From Malania oleifera (Eukaryota > Streptophyta > Magnoliopsida > Santalales > Ximeniaceae), in assembly GCF_029873635.1 (NCBI RefSeq), contig NC_080428.1, forward strand, positions 62,235,957 through 62,299,956: 64,000 bases of DNA. Direction: 5' to 3'. Numbering within the stretch: position 1 is the stretch's first letter; every line of letters starts with the position of its first letter. The notes below the pieces were generated by a model, which saw only the letters and a program-made list of their open reading frames with translations, did not search any database and was not told the DNA's origin. Positions 1 to 15,000 of this stretch are shown piece by piece. The position numbers and the translations under genes were made by a program.

Positions 1-48
1 TGAGACTAGCCTGAAGACATTTTCTAGAGGGTGAATGTTTATTCATAC

Positions 49-93
49 CAGGCGGAAATCTGTGGAGCCAAAAGCCTCAACCTGTGGCAAAGC
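49..93 (-). CDS. TRAPPC13: TRAPPC13 exon 10
   Basis: Acceptor TGTACAG, donor GTATGA; 15 codons reading [15 protein letters not shown]. The terminal exon must lie left of the window. Confidence 0.85.
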
Positions 94-3000
94 CTGTACA
101 TGGGCAAAGCAATAAGTAACATAATTCGCAGTTCTTATAATAATTGCAATTGCATGATTTCCAGTGACTAGATGTCATTACGTCATAATGATCACATGTA
201 ATTTATCCAGTTCATGCCTGAAATTCACAGAGTTCACATACAACCTTGAGTTCAAGCTCAGATCCAGCCTAAAGTAAATGGAAAAATGTTCTAGCAAATA
301 TATAACTACATGCATTGCTAGAGCCCAGAAGCATATAAAAATGGATCTATCAAAACATAAACAAATGGCAATATGAAAATCACATGCCCAATAAAAACCA
401 CAATACAAGTCTGCGTTTTCATGAAACATAACACTAGTAATTAGGATTGAGTTGGCTAATACATACAACAATTGAAAGGCAACTAAATCTCTTACCAAAG
501 TCTGGAGACCGTTAATCATTACAACTTTTTCTGCATGTAGATCTCCCTGTGATAAATGAACTTCAAAGGGGCCCATCTTCCTCTCCATATGGTTTGTGAG
601 ATTCAAATGTACCTACGGAAGCACACACTGTCTCAGTCTGCAACTTATCTACAGTCTTCATATCAGTGCCACAGAAGCACAGGATTCATTGCATGTATTT
701 GAGCAGAAATTCCAGTTAGAATGGGTTTCTTGGCCATTAAACTGAATGCATGGATTCTGTTTGGGCACATATTCAGGAGAACACTTACCCTTGTCACTAC
801 AATTTTACAAGTTAAAATTACACCATCCACCTTCAGTTTGGGCAGCTTAACTTTTCTAACTAATAATAGTATAGAAATATTGAGAAAATATACAGATTTC
901 ACACTCAAGATTACAAGAATTATTTGAAAGTAATGTCTTTGGTCAGGTCAAGTGCTTTATTATCAGAGACCCTTCTCTTAAAATAGTCAAGGTTAAAGAA
1001 GAAGAAAATGTATTCCAAGGCGGTACTTGCAACCCCTAGACCAAGCTCCTTCAACTTCAACCTTCCTCAAGAAAACTGCACGCGCATATCACTCTTCTTT
1101 GGATAAAGTTTTATAAAAAATTTATGAAAATTGGAAAAATAAAAGGAGAAAGAAGTAAAAGGGCTGATGAATTTGGGGTAGTTGGCCTCCAAATTAGCTA
1201 AAGGCTTTGATGGGTACTATTGCTTGCCTGGAAATCCCCATAGGGATTGCATATCTATAGAAGTTCTTAGCACTTAGTAAACAAATGAAACAAAAAATAT
1301 TAAATAAATAGTCTTAATAGACTCGTAAAATTGCTCCCCATTTAATTTTATTAATAGAATCATATAACTACTCCTAATTTAAAAAGAATAATAAATAAAA
1401 AGTTGATTACTAAAATAGGTCCAAATTCAATTTGAAATCCTAACAGTCCCAACCCTTCAAAACAGCCTTGTCGTCAAGGCTGTGCAGAAACAAACTCCAG
1501 AAAATATCTCCTCCAAGATTGGAAAATTACCCAAGTTGCTTATTCAGCTGGCAGATGATAACTGCAACTCGAATTTCCCCAAAATGGTGTTGTGCAGTGA
1601 CACCCTCCCCTAACTTTTCTTGAGGCAAGAGACATGAAAAGCATGACACACTGTAGAACTTGTTGGCGGGTCAAGAAGAAAAGCAATAGGACCTATGTGC
1701 TCCAAGATTTGATTTGTCCTATAGAAACAAGGAGAAATCTTCAATAAAGATCAAGTAGTGACAGACATTGCTTACAGGGCTATAACCAAATCCTACTGAG
1801 AGCTGACCCTCAATGTGATTCTTGTCAGCTCACTTTTCCATTCAAGCTTGAGCTGTAGCAAGATTCTGCTTAAGTGATAGCAACTTGTCCCTATCAACAA
1901 ACTCCTTGTTAATTCGAAAAATTTTGGAAGACCTTGCAGCATATCTAGCAAGACCAATCGAAGGACAACCATTTTTCTTTTCATCAGCAGAGAATAAATA
2001 TATTAAAAAGAGGCATCAAGGGGATGCCACCCAAGTACAAAGGGAACAACAAGAGAGAAACATCCCTCACTGAAAAGAATCAAGAAGATCAAGAGTTACA
2101 AAGGGATTCCTTCCACGCAGCCCAGAACGCCAGCTAGATATCATAGCAATCCAATGGTCCATGACAGCCTGAATTGAAGAAATAGTTTCTTCAAAGGCTC
2201 TTCCGTTCCTCTCTCCACATTGCCCAAAAAATAGCAAGGGGAGTGAGGGAGAGATTTTCTTCCTTATTAGCTTTGATCTCCTTCCAAGCCCATAGCTGCA
2301 GTGACCCACTTCTAATTTATAACGGAGATGGCTAGGTTTCACAATTCTTGGTCCATGGGCAATGTAGAAGGATGTGATAAACTGATTCCTCCTCCTCCAA
2401 TCACAAAAAGCATCCGTTGATGAGAGAAATCATTTTTTTGAAGATTGTCCAAGGTAAGGATTCTTCCAAGAGTAACTTCCCACGCGAAAAAGGCTACCTT
2501 GGGTTGAGGGGGTGGGGTGGGGGCAGCGCTGCCGCTTTCCAAATCAGCTTCCAAGGGAAAATAATGCTGGTCCCAGCTGAAGAGATAAGGTATTTGTAGA
2601 AAGAGTTGACAATGAAGTTCCCATCCTAGCTCAAAACCCATTTGGGCTCATCAAAATTGGCCTGCAGTTGAAAATTATAGAAACCGCTGAAAAATATGTA
2701 CGAGTAGCAAGTTCCAAGTTGAAAGCATTCCTAATCAAGAACAATATCCTGACTGGTGAACTCCACGTGGTGGCTATTGAGGGCATCTTTGTCACAAGTG
2801 AGTCTGAAGATGGAAGGGAAAGAGGAGCTGAGTTTGGAACTGGCACACCAGATATCATGCCAGAAGAACACTCTCCATTCCCCTTGTTAAAGTGGACGAA
2901 AGAAAAGAAACTCTCATCCTCTTCTGATATATCTCCAAACACCTATATTATTATGGAGACCATACTTGGCAAAAATGACATCCCTTTAGAGATGATTTCT

Positions 3001-6000
3001 CTGTCATGAATCTCCAAAACTATTTCTCCAAAAGGGCCTTACTAAAGATAATAAGGGATCTAAAGCCAAGGTTGCCCTTTTGTAAAGGTTTTTTAACCAC
3101 TCCCCATTTAACAAGATGATATTTGAAAACCTCACCAATGTTAATTGAAAGGAATCTTCTTTGAATGCCCTCCAATCCCTTGGAAACTGTATTGAGATAG
3201 GGAAAAGAGACATAAACTAAACCAAGAGATTCGATAGAGTGCTTCTAATGAGAGTGAGTCTGCACCTTCTGACTTCCTTTCCCAACTAGCGAGTTTCTTT
3301 TCAAACCTGCAACAATGGATCTCACATACCCTTATCCTGGAACTTGGCTCCTAAGGGTAGGCCAAGATAAGTAATAGGGAAGGCTCCCAGCTTACAGCCG
3401 AGGAGATTTGTAAGCAAAAGACCATGAACACAAGTCCCCATTGGAATGATTTTACTTTTTCCCAAATTCACTTTTAAGCCTGAAACCACTTCAAGACTGA
3501 GGGGGATGCATCTAAGATTAAGAGTCACCTCCAACTCAGTCCTCACAAAAGATGATAGTGTCATCTGTAGGAAGGAGGTGGGTGATTTTCATGAAGTAAT
3601 TGTTCTTTCCAATGCTAAGACCCTTTAGGTGGCTACCTTCATTTGCATTAGTTATCATAAGACTTAGCACTTCCATGAACATGATAAACAAAAGGGGGGA
3701 AAGGGTGTCACCTAGTAATTTGTATACTACAAGATGAGTCTGAAAGAAATCCAAAGGGCAACCATTAATCAATATCATGACAGATGGGGTAGAGATAAAT
3801 TGATGGATCCATCTACACCAAGATTCCCCAAAACCCCATTCTTCTAAAAACGTGCAACAAAAAATTCCAGTTAACATGGTCAAAAGACTTCTCCATACCC
3901 AATTTGCACACCACCAGGGTCTTAAATTTCCATCGAAATTTCCGATTTCTATGACCCTCAAAATTGAAAATGGCAATCGATTTCCGTCAAAATATCAATG
4001 AATCATCCGAAATTTATGGAAATCTCGAAATTTTAGCGAAACTTGTCAAAATTTTAACTATACGATGAAATTTCGCCAGAATTCAAATGAGAAATTTAAG
4101 AGTGAAGTGAAATTTCTATCTTAATTTATTTTATTTATTTTTTCGAAACAAAAAATTATTACAAAGTGATTTTGAAATTATATGAAAAAAATAAACTTAC
4201 AATAGCATTTTATTTAACCATTCATGTCTAAATAATCATTATTTGTATAATAAACATATTTAAATGATTTTTGAATTTCATTTGTATTAACTGAATATGT
4301 TTAATGTACATTATCTTACAATTTACAATTATGTTTGATACACATACTATTTTACAACTTTTCCACCTCATGCAAATCATAGATGCATTTAATTTGTAAT
4401 ATATTAGTCCTAAAACTTATATTATTATGTTTGTTAACCATTTCTAAAGTTTCACAAAGAATTCCATGCTTTACTACTAATTTTTATAATTTTTTCAAAT
4501 TGAAAAGGAAATTGACATCAAATCGAAATTTCCGTACGTTTGGAGCTTTGAAATTTGAGTCGAAATCAAAATTTAAGACCTCGCACACCAGTCCTCTTTT
4601 CCCACCCTTAATGTAGGCATCTACAACTTTCACAACTATCAAAATTGCATAATTGAGCCTAGCTGCCAAGACTTTTGATAGGATTTTGTATAAACTGCCA
4701 ACCAAGTTAATCCGATGAAAGTCTTTGATGTTGCAAGTCCTTGGTTTCTTAGGAATTGATGAGGTAAAGGTAGAGTTTATACTAGAAACAAAATTGTTGA
4801 TTCTATGGAAATCTTCAAAAACCCCATGATATCTTGCTTGAGAAAGTCCCAATTCCTTTGGAAGAAGGCTATGTTAAATCCACGAGGACCAGGGGCTTTA
4901 TCCCCACTGCAACTCTTAAGAGCTCAAAAAATTTCCTCTACCTCAAAAGGCCTCTCAAGCCATTGAGTTGTGGTTCAGGTTTCTAAACAAAATTCGGTCT
5001 ACATGACTCTAGTTCAGCATAGAAGGCTTTGAAAAAGTTGCAAATTCCACTCTTCATTTCCCCCATCTACTCTGGTATCATATTAAATCTACAATGTGCA
5101 TTAGCTGCATGGTGGAAGAAACTAGTATTTCTATCCCCCTCCTTCAACCAAAGAGCCATAGATTTTTTCCTCCAAGCCATTTCACCATGATGACATGTGC
5201 AAGAACTACTTTCCAAACCTTTTTTTTTTGCATTTAGACCTTCATTAACTCCCTTATAATCCAGCTCCTTAATGTTGTCAAGACAATCCTTTTCCCTTGT
5301 AGTGATGCTGCCAAAAACAATTTTGTTCTTTGAGCACTTTCAGCTTTGAGGCAATCACAAAGCTGATCTTCCCTTCAAGTTGTAGCTCAAGCCACCATTT
5401 CTGCCTTTTTCATCAAGACCTTCATGTTTGAACCACACGTTCTCAAAGCAGAAAAGGTTTGGCCCCCACTTGATTACAGTGTCAATTAGAATTGGGTAAT
5501 CTTCGGGAAGTGTTCCTCCCAATCAGGAGAAACTAAGAATCTATCAATCCTTGAGTGTGAACTCGAGTTTGAACATGTGAAAGGGCCACCAATGAGAGGG
5601 GTTAGTAAGAGCATATGCATTGACGAAGTTGTGAAACTCCTGCACACGAATAGATTCAGAAGAAGTTCCATTCCTTTCGTGAGGATAAAGGATCATGTTG
5701 AAATCACTTCCAATGACCCACAGACTGTCCCATTTGTCTTTATTTTCCACAAGTTCATTCCATAAAAGATGTTTGGAAGGCCCCCCGTCTAGGCCATAGA
5801 CCCCAGCAAAGTTCCAAACAAACTTATCCTCAAGACTGTTGAACAAAGTGGTCCAATAATTCCACTAACAAGTCATTCCAAATAATGAGAATACCTCCCG
5901 TATTATCTATTGCACTCAACACAATCCATTTACAATTTTTTAAACTCCCCTAAACTGTTAACCAACCAGCTACCCATAGATTTCAACTTTGTTTCCTGAA

Positions 6001-9000
6001 AACAAATAGAATCCCCATTTCTAGGTATTGAGAAATGATCTGATTATGGATGTTTTTGTTTTGTCATTAAGTCCCCTCATCTTCCAAGAGATTAGCGTCC
6101 TCAACATAGTATCAGATCGCCAACCCATCTACTTCCAGCCTCTCCCAAATCAGCACCTCTCAACTTGTCATAGTTCACTGAGCACTGTAGTCTCTTTAAT
6201 TCCCTACTTGTGCCTTTCAGTCAGCTGCCACCTTGCTGTTCTTTCCCAGAAGTTGTGCCTTCTTCTCTTCTTTCCATCCCTATTTCCTCAAATAATCGCT
6301 TCACTCTTTCCTTGAAACTTTCAAAGGATATCCCGATAGTCTTCCTCGCCAGGTTCATTTTACGAAGCACCCAATTGAACAACTGCAGATCGAAATCAGT
6401 GCTATCAAGTCCCACGTCATTTAACTCCCTCAAAGATGGAGAAGGGGGACTGTCTTCAGCATTCAGTGGATCAATTTGCTGCTGCAGGGATGATAGCCAG
6501 ATTTTCCACCTCAGAAGCGGGATTGAGAATTTCACCAGAAGAGTGGTTATCATCCAGAACAGGGCAGGTCTGCTCAATCAGGTCTTGCTGGACCTACTGA
6601 AGGTTAGAATTCCCAAAGAGGATCTGCTGATTGTCTAAAGAACCAAAAGGGCCACAGCCAGAGGGGAAAGAGGCGAAGGCAGTAGGCTTAACAGGTGGAG
6701 AGGAGGAGGGGGACCTAGAAAGTGAAAGACCGAAAGTGAAATCACCAGGGCTTGAAGACGAGGGGCTCAAAGAAAAACTAGCCCTTAACTCCTTGAAGCT
6801 AGCACTGAGACAAAAAGAGTTGGGCCCATAAGATTTAAAGGGAAGAACCTTGACAGCCTCACAGGTGACACACGAAGGATCACATGTCCTCACAAACCTT
6901 CTCCATGAACTTTGGCTCCGACAAGTGATGGAATGCCTGATGCAGCCCCAGCAATGAAGGCATGCACACTGAACCTAAAGGGCAGCTGTGTTGGGAGCAG
7001 GGAGTCAAGATTGGAACAACACAAACACCTTAGAATGGGCTGGAGGGCTAGGGATCACTCTATGACCTAGCTCTTTTGCAGCTAAGCAGAACTTAAACCA
7101 GCCTTTTGAATTTGGACCCTCAGGTATGGCAATGACCCTCCAACCTCCATTAATTCGTTAGGGCAATGAACTTGCTGAAGTTGGAGCAGCATTTTCTCCT
7201 TCTACCTTCAGCATCGAAGCCAAGAGGGGGAAAAGGCCTTACACTGACGTAGCTCCAGAACTCATCTAGGGCATCCAGGAGCCAATCGACATCACCTGCT
7301 TTGAAGAAAGATGGGGATCCTCCTGCTTTTGCATTTCAGTAACCCTTAGGAGGTTGACTTTCTTGCCATCAAGAGCTAGGTCAATAGCCAACCTGCCATC
7401 GTGATGCGTGGTGGAGAGGGAGGGAATGCACAAGAAAAACAACTGCTAAACAAGATGAGGCTTCAGCTTAAGAGAAGGGAAGAGGCTTCAAGACAGGGAG
7501 AAGGTAGGGGGTTTCAAGCCTGGGAGAGAGGTTCGAGGTTAGGAGAGGGGTGCAAGGTGGAGGAAAGGGTCGCAAGTCCCTCTAGGGCTCCGACGAAGAT
7601 AAGGCTGTGAGGCTTCCAAAAATTGTGCAGAGAGAGAGCTTCAACAGGTTTGTGAGATGCAGAAGCAGAGGGAGTAGATGAAAGTTCTTTCGGTTCTAAC
7701 AGGTTTGAAACCCGAGTTTGAGGCAGTTCGGTCCCAAATATTCAGTACTGCAGAGTCACCATCATTTGCTGATGTTTATTCTCGTGTCCTTCGTGCATCC
7801 TTTAGCACACATTTTCCTGCTCTTGCATCTAGCTTTGAGAGAAAAACCTTTGCCACGCATGGTGATTCTAGTTCTCTACCAAACATCTATAGAAGTTATC
7901 GAGGTGGTTCGCGCAGTTGCGGTAATCCCATAGAAAGCTTTTCATCCAGTACTCCTCATCCTAGTCCTTAGGTTATAGATTCCGTTGTCATTGATCATAT
8001 CACAAGTATACCTAATTTCTTCTCTACTCTTTAGTATCGTAAAAAATTATTTTGTGTTAACTCTTGTTGATGGATATACCACTGCAGTTAAGGGAATAGG
8101 GACCGTAAATCCCACTTCTTCTATTTCTCTTCCTTCAATTTTGTATATTACCAAGTTTCCTTTCAATCTTATGTTTGTTAGCAAGATTACCAAATCCATG
8201 ACTTGTTTAGTAACATTCTTCCCTAATTCTATGGTTATTTAGGATTTCAAGACAAGGAAGACCATTGACGAAGGGCGTGAAGCTAGTGGACTTTATGACA
8301 TTGAGCCATTATCTCCTTCTACTGTCTGCACTTTTGTTGCCACACCTCTCCAAATCCATTGTCGCCTTGGTCATCCTTCGTTGGAAAAGTCGGAAAATAT
8401 AGTTCCTGATTTGAGTTCTATGTCTAGTCTTAATAGTGAGTATTGTCAGTTAGGAAAACACCATCGTGTCCCTTTCATGTTATTCCATTATAATGTTTTG
8501 AGTCCCTAGTAGAGTTGTGTCCAAGTTGTGTAACCTTTGTGGATGATTATTCAAGGATGACTTGGCTATATTTAATAAAAGATTGTTTTGAGTTATTTCA
8601 TATATTTTGTGCCTTTAATTCTGAATTAAAGACTTAATTTGGTTTTGCAGTTCGAAAACTTTGGAGTGATAATGATAAAGAGTATTTCAAATTTTCAATA
8701 CTCACTTCAAAACTTATATTACTTAGTTTCATATTGTTCATCAATCATCCTATGCTCACACACCTCAACAAAATGGGCTGCAGAGAGGAAAAATAGAGAT
8801 ATCCTTGAAATCACTCATACCATTATAAATGAATGTACCTAAAGTGTTTTGGAGTGATGTTGTACTTACTGCTTGCTATCTTATCAACAAGATGTCATCC
8901 TCTATTCTTAGAGGTAAAATTCCCTACACCATTCTCTTTCTTAGTTCACCTCTATTCTCTCTAACTCCTCATGTATTCAAGTGTGTGTCCTTTGTTTATC

Positions 9001-12000
9001 AACTAACTCTTAGGCTGGATAAGTTGGATCCTTGTGCTATAAAATATGTCTTTCTGAGCTACTCATATGCTGAAAAGGGATATCATTGTTATAGTCCTAT
9101 GCTGCATCGATTCTTTGCTTTTGCAGATGTTACCTTCTTTGAGCCTACTCCTTACTACACTCAATCCCTAAGTGCTTCTGATCTCAATGAGTCTCTTCCT
9201 TTGCCTAATCTTCTAGATTCTAGTTTGCTATCCTCACCCAATCAACCACATGTGTTTCCATGTCGTTTGAGTCCTCATTGTCTCGATTGTCCTAATTTGC
9301 AGGTGTATTCGTAGCTCCAAGGAAGAGAGTTCCCTCTAGCTTCTACAAACATGCCTCCTCGTCTGATGATCATATTTCTCACAATGTTGATCCTCCCATT
9401 GCTGTTTGGAAAGGTAAACGCACATGTACACAACACCCCATCTCCAACTAGTTTACTATAACTTCTTGTCACCCTCCTATTATTACTTTGTTACTACTCT
9501 ATCATCTGCTACCCTTCCTAAATTTGTTTCAGATGCCTTAACCCACTCTGGGTGGAGGAACGCCATCATTGAAGAGATGAATACTTTATAGGACAATGAT
9601 ACTTGGGACTTGGTATCTCTTCCTCCTGACAAATCTATGGTTGGTTGTCGCTGGGTATACATTGTGGAAGTCAACCTTGATGGTTCTGTGGCTCGTTTGG
9701 AGGCACTTCTTGTTGCTAAGGGGTACACTCAAGTGTATGGTTTGGATTTTTCAGACACTTTTTCCTCGGTTGTCAAACTTACATTAGTACGTCTATTTAT
9801 CTCCTTGGCTACTACTTTTCATTGGCATTTGCATAAGTTAGATGTGAAGAATGCTTTCTTGCATGGTGATCTTGAGTATGCAGCAATGACCTGGGTTTAA
9901 AATAGTCTCCTTGAGCATGGTTTGGTAAATTTAGTGTTGTGGTACTTGAGTTTGGCATTCGACGATGTGCAGTGGATCACTCTGCATTTTATCGTCATTC
10001 TTATTGTGTATGTGGATGATATTGTAATTATAGTTGATGATGATCAAGGTATTTAGAATCAATCGTTTTCTACAAAATAAGTTTCACACCAAAGATATGG
10101 GACCGCTGAAATACTTCTTGGGTCTAGAAGTATCCAGATCTTGCACGAAAACTATTTTGTCACAATGGAAGTATGTTCTTGATCTATTGGATGAGACTAG
10201 GCTATTGGGATTCAAATTGATTGATAGACCCATGGGTCCTAACAAGAAGTTAGTGCTAAATATAGGTGATTTGTTTCCTAATCTTGGATGATATCGGAGA
10301 CTTGTTGGAAAGTTGAATTATCTCAAAGTTGCTCAGCCACACATATCTTTTGGAACAAATGTTGTGAGTCAATTTATGGATTCTCCAAGGACAAGACATT
10401 GGAATGCAATAAGTCGCATCTTGTGATATCTCAAGGTGCACCTAGGAGAGGTATTGATCAAGTGATACTTATATTCAGGGATATATAGATGCAGATTGAG
10501 CTAGGTCGCCTTTCAACAAAAGATCCACAATTGGGTATCGTGTCTGGTTGATGGAAAGTTGGTTTTATGGAAAAGTAAAAAATAAAATATGGTGGCCAGG
10601 TCAAGTGCTGAGCCAAAGTATATAGCTATGGTTCACACTACATAAGAACTTCTTTGGTTGAAGAACATGTTTGAAGAATTGGGTTTTCCACATTCTCAGT
10701 CTATGGAGTTGATGTATGATAATCAAGTTGCTTCTCATATTGCCTCTAAACTGGTCTTCCATGAGCGAATGAACCACATTGAAGTTGATTGCCATTTTTT
10801 TTGAGAGAAACTTGTGCAGGAGCTCATTGCTACCACTTAAGTGAAGTCTGATATGCAGCTTTGCTGATTTGTTTACCAAAATTTTGGGGGTGGGGGTGGG
10901 GGGTTGGGGGGGGGGGGGTGCTAGGGTTAAATTTATTTGTAACAAGCTAAGAGCATAAGATATCTATGCTCTAGCTTGAGGGGGAGTGTTAATAGTTATT
11001 TTAGTCTTCTATTATTATCATTTACAAAGTGTGTTAGTGTTAAGTTGATTAGTGAGAGTTAGTAAAGGTACAATGGTCATTAGAATGTATTTAATTTGTA
11101 TTATAAATAGAGGGAGAGACCTATCTCTGCATTAGGTCATTCATTTAATCAAAATCTCAACATTCCCATACCCATAGCACGACCTAAAACGCACAATGCT
11201 CCAGCTAACTATGAGACAATCTACGACAACAAAAGTAATAGATTTACCATGAGATGATGGATGTCCTATAATAAATTCAATTATGTACCAGTCCAAGCTT
11301 CTTTCACAATACCCGCGCGCGCGCACGGGGGGGGTTCGGGGGGGGGGGGGGGGGTGGTGAGGGGCTAGAGAAGGCCTGAGTGAGCTCGTTATTAACAGTT
11401 CGGTGATCCACATGCATTGTTCCTTAAAAGAGATTCATTGCTCTAGTAAATACTTCAAACTTCTATCATGTATTTGAAAATGTTGCCCAATCAAATATGA
11501 TCTCCACTTAGTGACTGCATGGACAATGGCTACTATCTCTTTGTCCTAGAGTTGGGATGGAGATAAAGCATTGGTAAAAGCAATAGGAAAACATCTTGCA
11601 TAACACTACACTAATGCGGATTTCAGAAGCATTTGCCTCAATGATAAACACCTTGTTGGAATTCAACAAGGCAAGGGCTGGAGTAGTAGACTTGGCCTGC
11701 TTAAGCATGACAAATGCTTGCTCAACTTCACTACTCCAATTGAATGAATCCTTCAATAACGCATTAAAGGAGCAGGATCTTTCCAAAATTCCTACCAAAT
11801 TTGCTGCAGTAACCAATCAAGCCTGGAAACCCTAGCAACACCTAACACCTTGGTTACTCGAGAAATGGGCTAGTCTACCATCACTTGTACTTTGGAAAGA
11901 TCAACTGCAGCACCATCTCAAGAAACAATGTGACCCAAGTATTCCACTTGTGATTCTGCAGAGCTGCATTTGGATTTCTTGACGCTCAAGAAGGATGGTG

Positions 12001-15000
12001 TGGCATAAACAGTATTCAAAAGATAAGTAACTATAAAGAAATCATCAAAAAGAATATCAGGAGAAACTTGTATAAATTAAGCACAAAAAAAAATCATTGA
12101 TTAAGCTTTCGACAATAGATAGAGCATCCGATAATTCATAATGGCCATCATGTGTTCTAAACGTTGTCTTTTGAACGTCATCCTCATATGCCTAGATGTT
12201 GATAATTTAATCCCCCAAGTTAAGCTTATTCGCCACAAGAATAGGGTATTATGCTTCACTATAAATCGGTTTAGGTGATAACGGAATTATATGGTTAACT
12301 AATTTATTTAATACAATTGTAAAAACTAAGAAAATGCCAGATGAATGGAGGAAAAGCACTTTAATACCTATATTCAAAAATAAAGGAGATATACAAAATT
12401 GTAATAACTATCGTGGAATTAAACTTATGACTCATACGATGAAACTATGGGAAAGGGTAGTTGAACAAAGATTAAGGTTAGAAATGAAGGTCTCTGAAAA
12501 TCAATTTGGTTTAATGCCGAGGAGATCTACCACAGAAGCTATTTATCTTTTAAGAAGATTAATCGAAAAGTTTAGGGAAAAGAAGAGAGACTTGCATATG
12601 ATATTTAATGATCTTGAGAAAGCATATGATAGGATACCTAAGGAAGTTCTATGGTGGGTTTTAGAAAAAAAGAGTGTATGTAGTAGGTATACCGATGTCA
12701 TTAAAGACATGTACAATGGAGTAATGACTAGTGTAAGGACTATAGATGGAGAAACAAGAGAATTTCCAATTACCATAGGTGTATATCAAGGATCTGCTTT
12801 GAGTCTTTATCTGTTTGCTTTAGTGATGGACCAAATGACTAAGAGTATTCAAAAGGAGGTCCCATGGTATATGTTGTTTGCAAATGATATTGTATTAATT
12901 GACGAATCTAGGGATGAAGTAGAGGCTGAGTTAGAAATATGGAGAGAAGCTTTGGAATCTAGAGGCTTTAGGATAAGTAGAAATAAGATAGAATATATGA
13001 AATGTAATTTTAGTACTGATAGGCGGAATATTGGAGACAAAGTTAAACTTGATGATGAAGAAATAAATAGCACTCGTAGATTTCGATACCTTGGATCTAT
13101 TATGCAAGCTGAAGAAGAAATCAAAGATGATGTAATGTATAAAGTTAAAGCAGGTTGGGTAAAATGGAGAAGTACTTCAAGTGTGCTCTGTGATCATAGA
13201 ATACCCTTAAAATTGAAAGGGAAATTTTATAGGACAGCTATAAGACCAGCTATGTTATATGGATTGGAATGTTGGGCAACGAAAAAACATAATATCCAAA
13301 AAGTAAAAGTTGCCGAGATGAGAATGCTTAGATGGATGAGTGGTATAACATTGAAAGATAAATTAAGGAATGAACATATTCGTGGTAAGTTAGGTGTAGT
13401 TCCTATGGAAGATAAGGGAGAGACGACTTAGATGGTATGGACACTTGCAATGTAGGTCACATAGTGTACCTGTGAGAAAGAGTGATTTAGTTACTGTGGG
13501 GGGTAGTAGAAGGGGTAGGGGTAGACCTAAAATAACTTGGGAAGAGATAGTGAGTAAGGATTTAATATCCTTGAATCTATCAAAAGAGGTCCATGATCGC
13601 ATAAATTAGTGGAAAATGATTCATATAGCCGACCCCACCTAGTGGGACTAAGGCTTGGTTTTGTTGTTGTTGTTGTATAAATCGGTTTAGGTATCTATAA
13701 TCCACGCATCTCCCAGCAGTCATATTTTCCCTTCACTCATAGAATAGGGGAATAATATAAGCATTAGCCAAATTATATCGGCATGGAAGCATATAACATC
13801 TCTTTCATTATCTTTCAGTTTGTCTTTTGAAAACATAGATAACAATAAGGGTGAATATTAGTTCCAACGATACCTAGTACTCTATCCAAGGACAGTAGAA
13901 TTTTGATTAGTCATGGGATTTCAGCTTATGCTCCTGTGCTATTGGTTTGACAGGGGCTGCTAGGATGAAGGCTTGATAAAAATCCTGCTGTTGGCGTTAG
14001 CTGAGGGAGGGGCTTACACTAAGTTAAATGAAGGAGGTGCGGATGATATAAAAGAATTGCTAATGATTGGGTTGTGGGGGGGGGGGGGTGTAATATACTG
14101 GTAAGGGTAGGAATTTCGAGAGGGCATATGCATGCCAAGTGGATAAGCGAGATTATTCTGCAGGGACAACAGAAAGAGATGCAAGAAGTAATTATGAAAG
14201 CACTCTGTGTGTTGAGAAACCCCAGAGTAATCAGAAGGCAGGTACAGATGTGAGGCAAGGGCAAGAAGAAAGAAAATTGGAGTGATGAATGTGATATGTT
14301 GGATAATAAAAGAGTTTATTTTAGTGAATTTGCAGACAAGGGCAGTTTGCTTTTGGATGAGATTTGAGAACAGTGTGAGTGTCATCCTGAATCATCTGAT
14401 TTTTGGGGGTTAATTATATGTGCCACCATATCTGATGGAAGGTTGGAGAGTACTTTCATGAGGAGGATGGAATGGGTAAGGAGTAGCAGTGCAAGGATGG
14501 ATTTTGCTCACTCCAGTGGATGAGGTTGATTGGAAGGGCTTAAAAGCTCAACAATCGATGGATGGGATGGGTTTGTAGTTTTCTGGTCTTGAAATAATGA
14601 AGTTCTCTTCATGATAGCCAAATGATAGAATCTACTAGTATAATTTGCTACAGTTATATCATTTTGCTTCAAAATGAAAAGTTGCAGATGGACGTACTGG
14701 CAGTTAGAAGGTGCAACTTGTTCCTGCATAGATCTCTTCATCTCATCAAAGGTCTAGATCTCTCTATATCATCTCCATGTAAATATTTCCAATTGCTCGA
14801 ACCCATCTTATTCAAGCAGTTACGCTTATTGAGATTTGACCAAGTATAACTTTTGGGTTACATTCATGAAACACCAAAAACAATTCTCCAAATTGTAAAT
14901 CCAATCATCAAACTCATTAGAAGGACCATTTTCATCAAAACAGGAGTTCTCCAATTTAAGCCTCCCTTTTAAATGATCATTGCAGTTCTAACACAGTTCA

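Larger units (their letters stand above)
1975..7610 (-). mobile_element. L1-type LINE, degenerate, nearly full length
   Basis: Reading the minus strand, recognisable parts follow L1 order: an ORF1-like block (about 7170-7050, [20 protein letters not shown]), an endonuclease (5846-5486), a reverse transcriptase (about 4900-3320) and a zinc-binding C-terminal domain (2641-2067). All parts carry stops or frameshifts, so it is dead. It is split by a hAT-like element at 3914-4590. It lies in TRAPPC13 intron 8 in the same direction as the gene. The ends are approximate, because I could not define a poly(A) tail or TSD. Confidence 0.8.
7620..11162 (+). mobile_element. Copia retrotransposon 1, 5'-truncated
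   Basis: Degenerate Ty1/Copia element in TRAPPC13 intron 8, antisense to the gene. Order on the plus strand: gag end, protease remnant ([15 protein letters not shown], near 7970), GAG-pre-integrase, integrase, reverse transcriptase with YVDD at 10009-10020, RNase H, a polypurine tract CTTGAGGGGGAG before 10987 and a 176-bp 3' LTR. No 5' LTR was found, so the left end is truncated where it meets the L1 sequence. Many stops and frameshifts. Confidence 0.85.

Noticed and set aside
12300..13431. RTE reverse transcriptase as a host gene
   Set aside because: It is bounded by a 16-bp TSD and a TTG tail, and the catalytic motif is damaged; clearly a mobile element.
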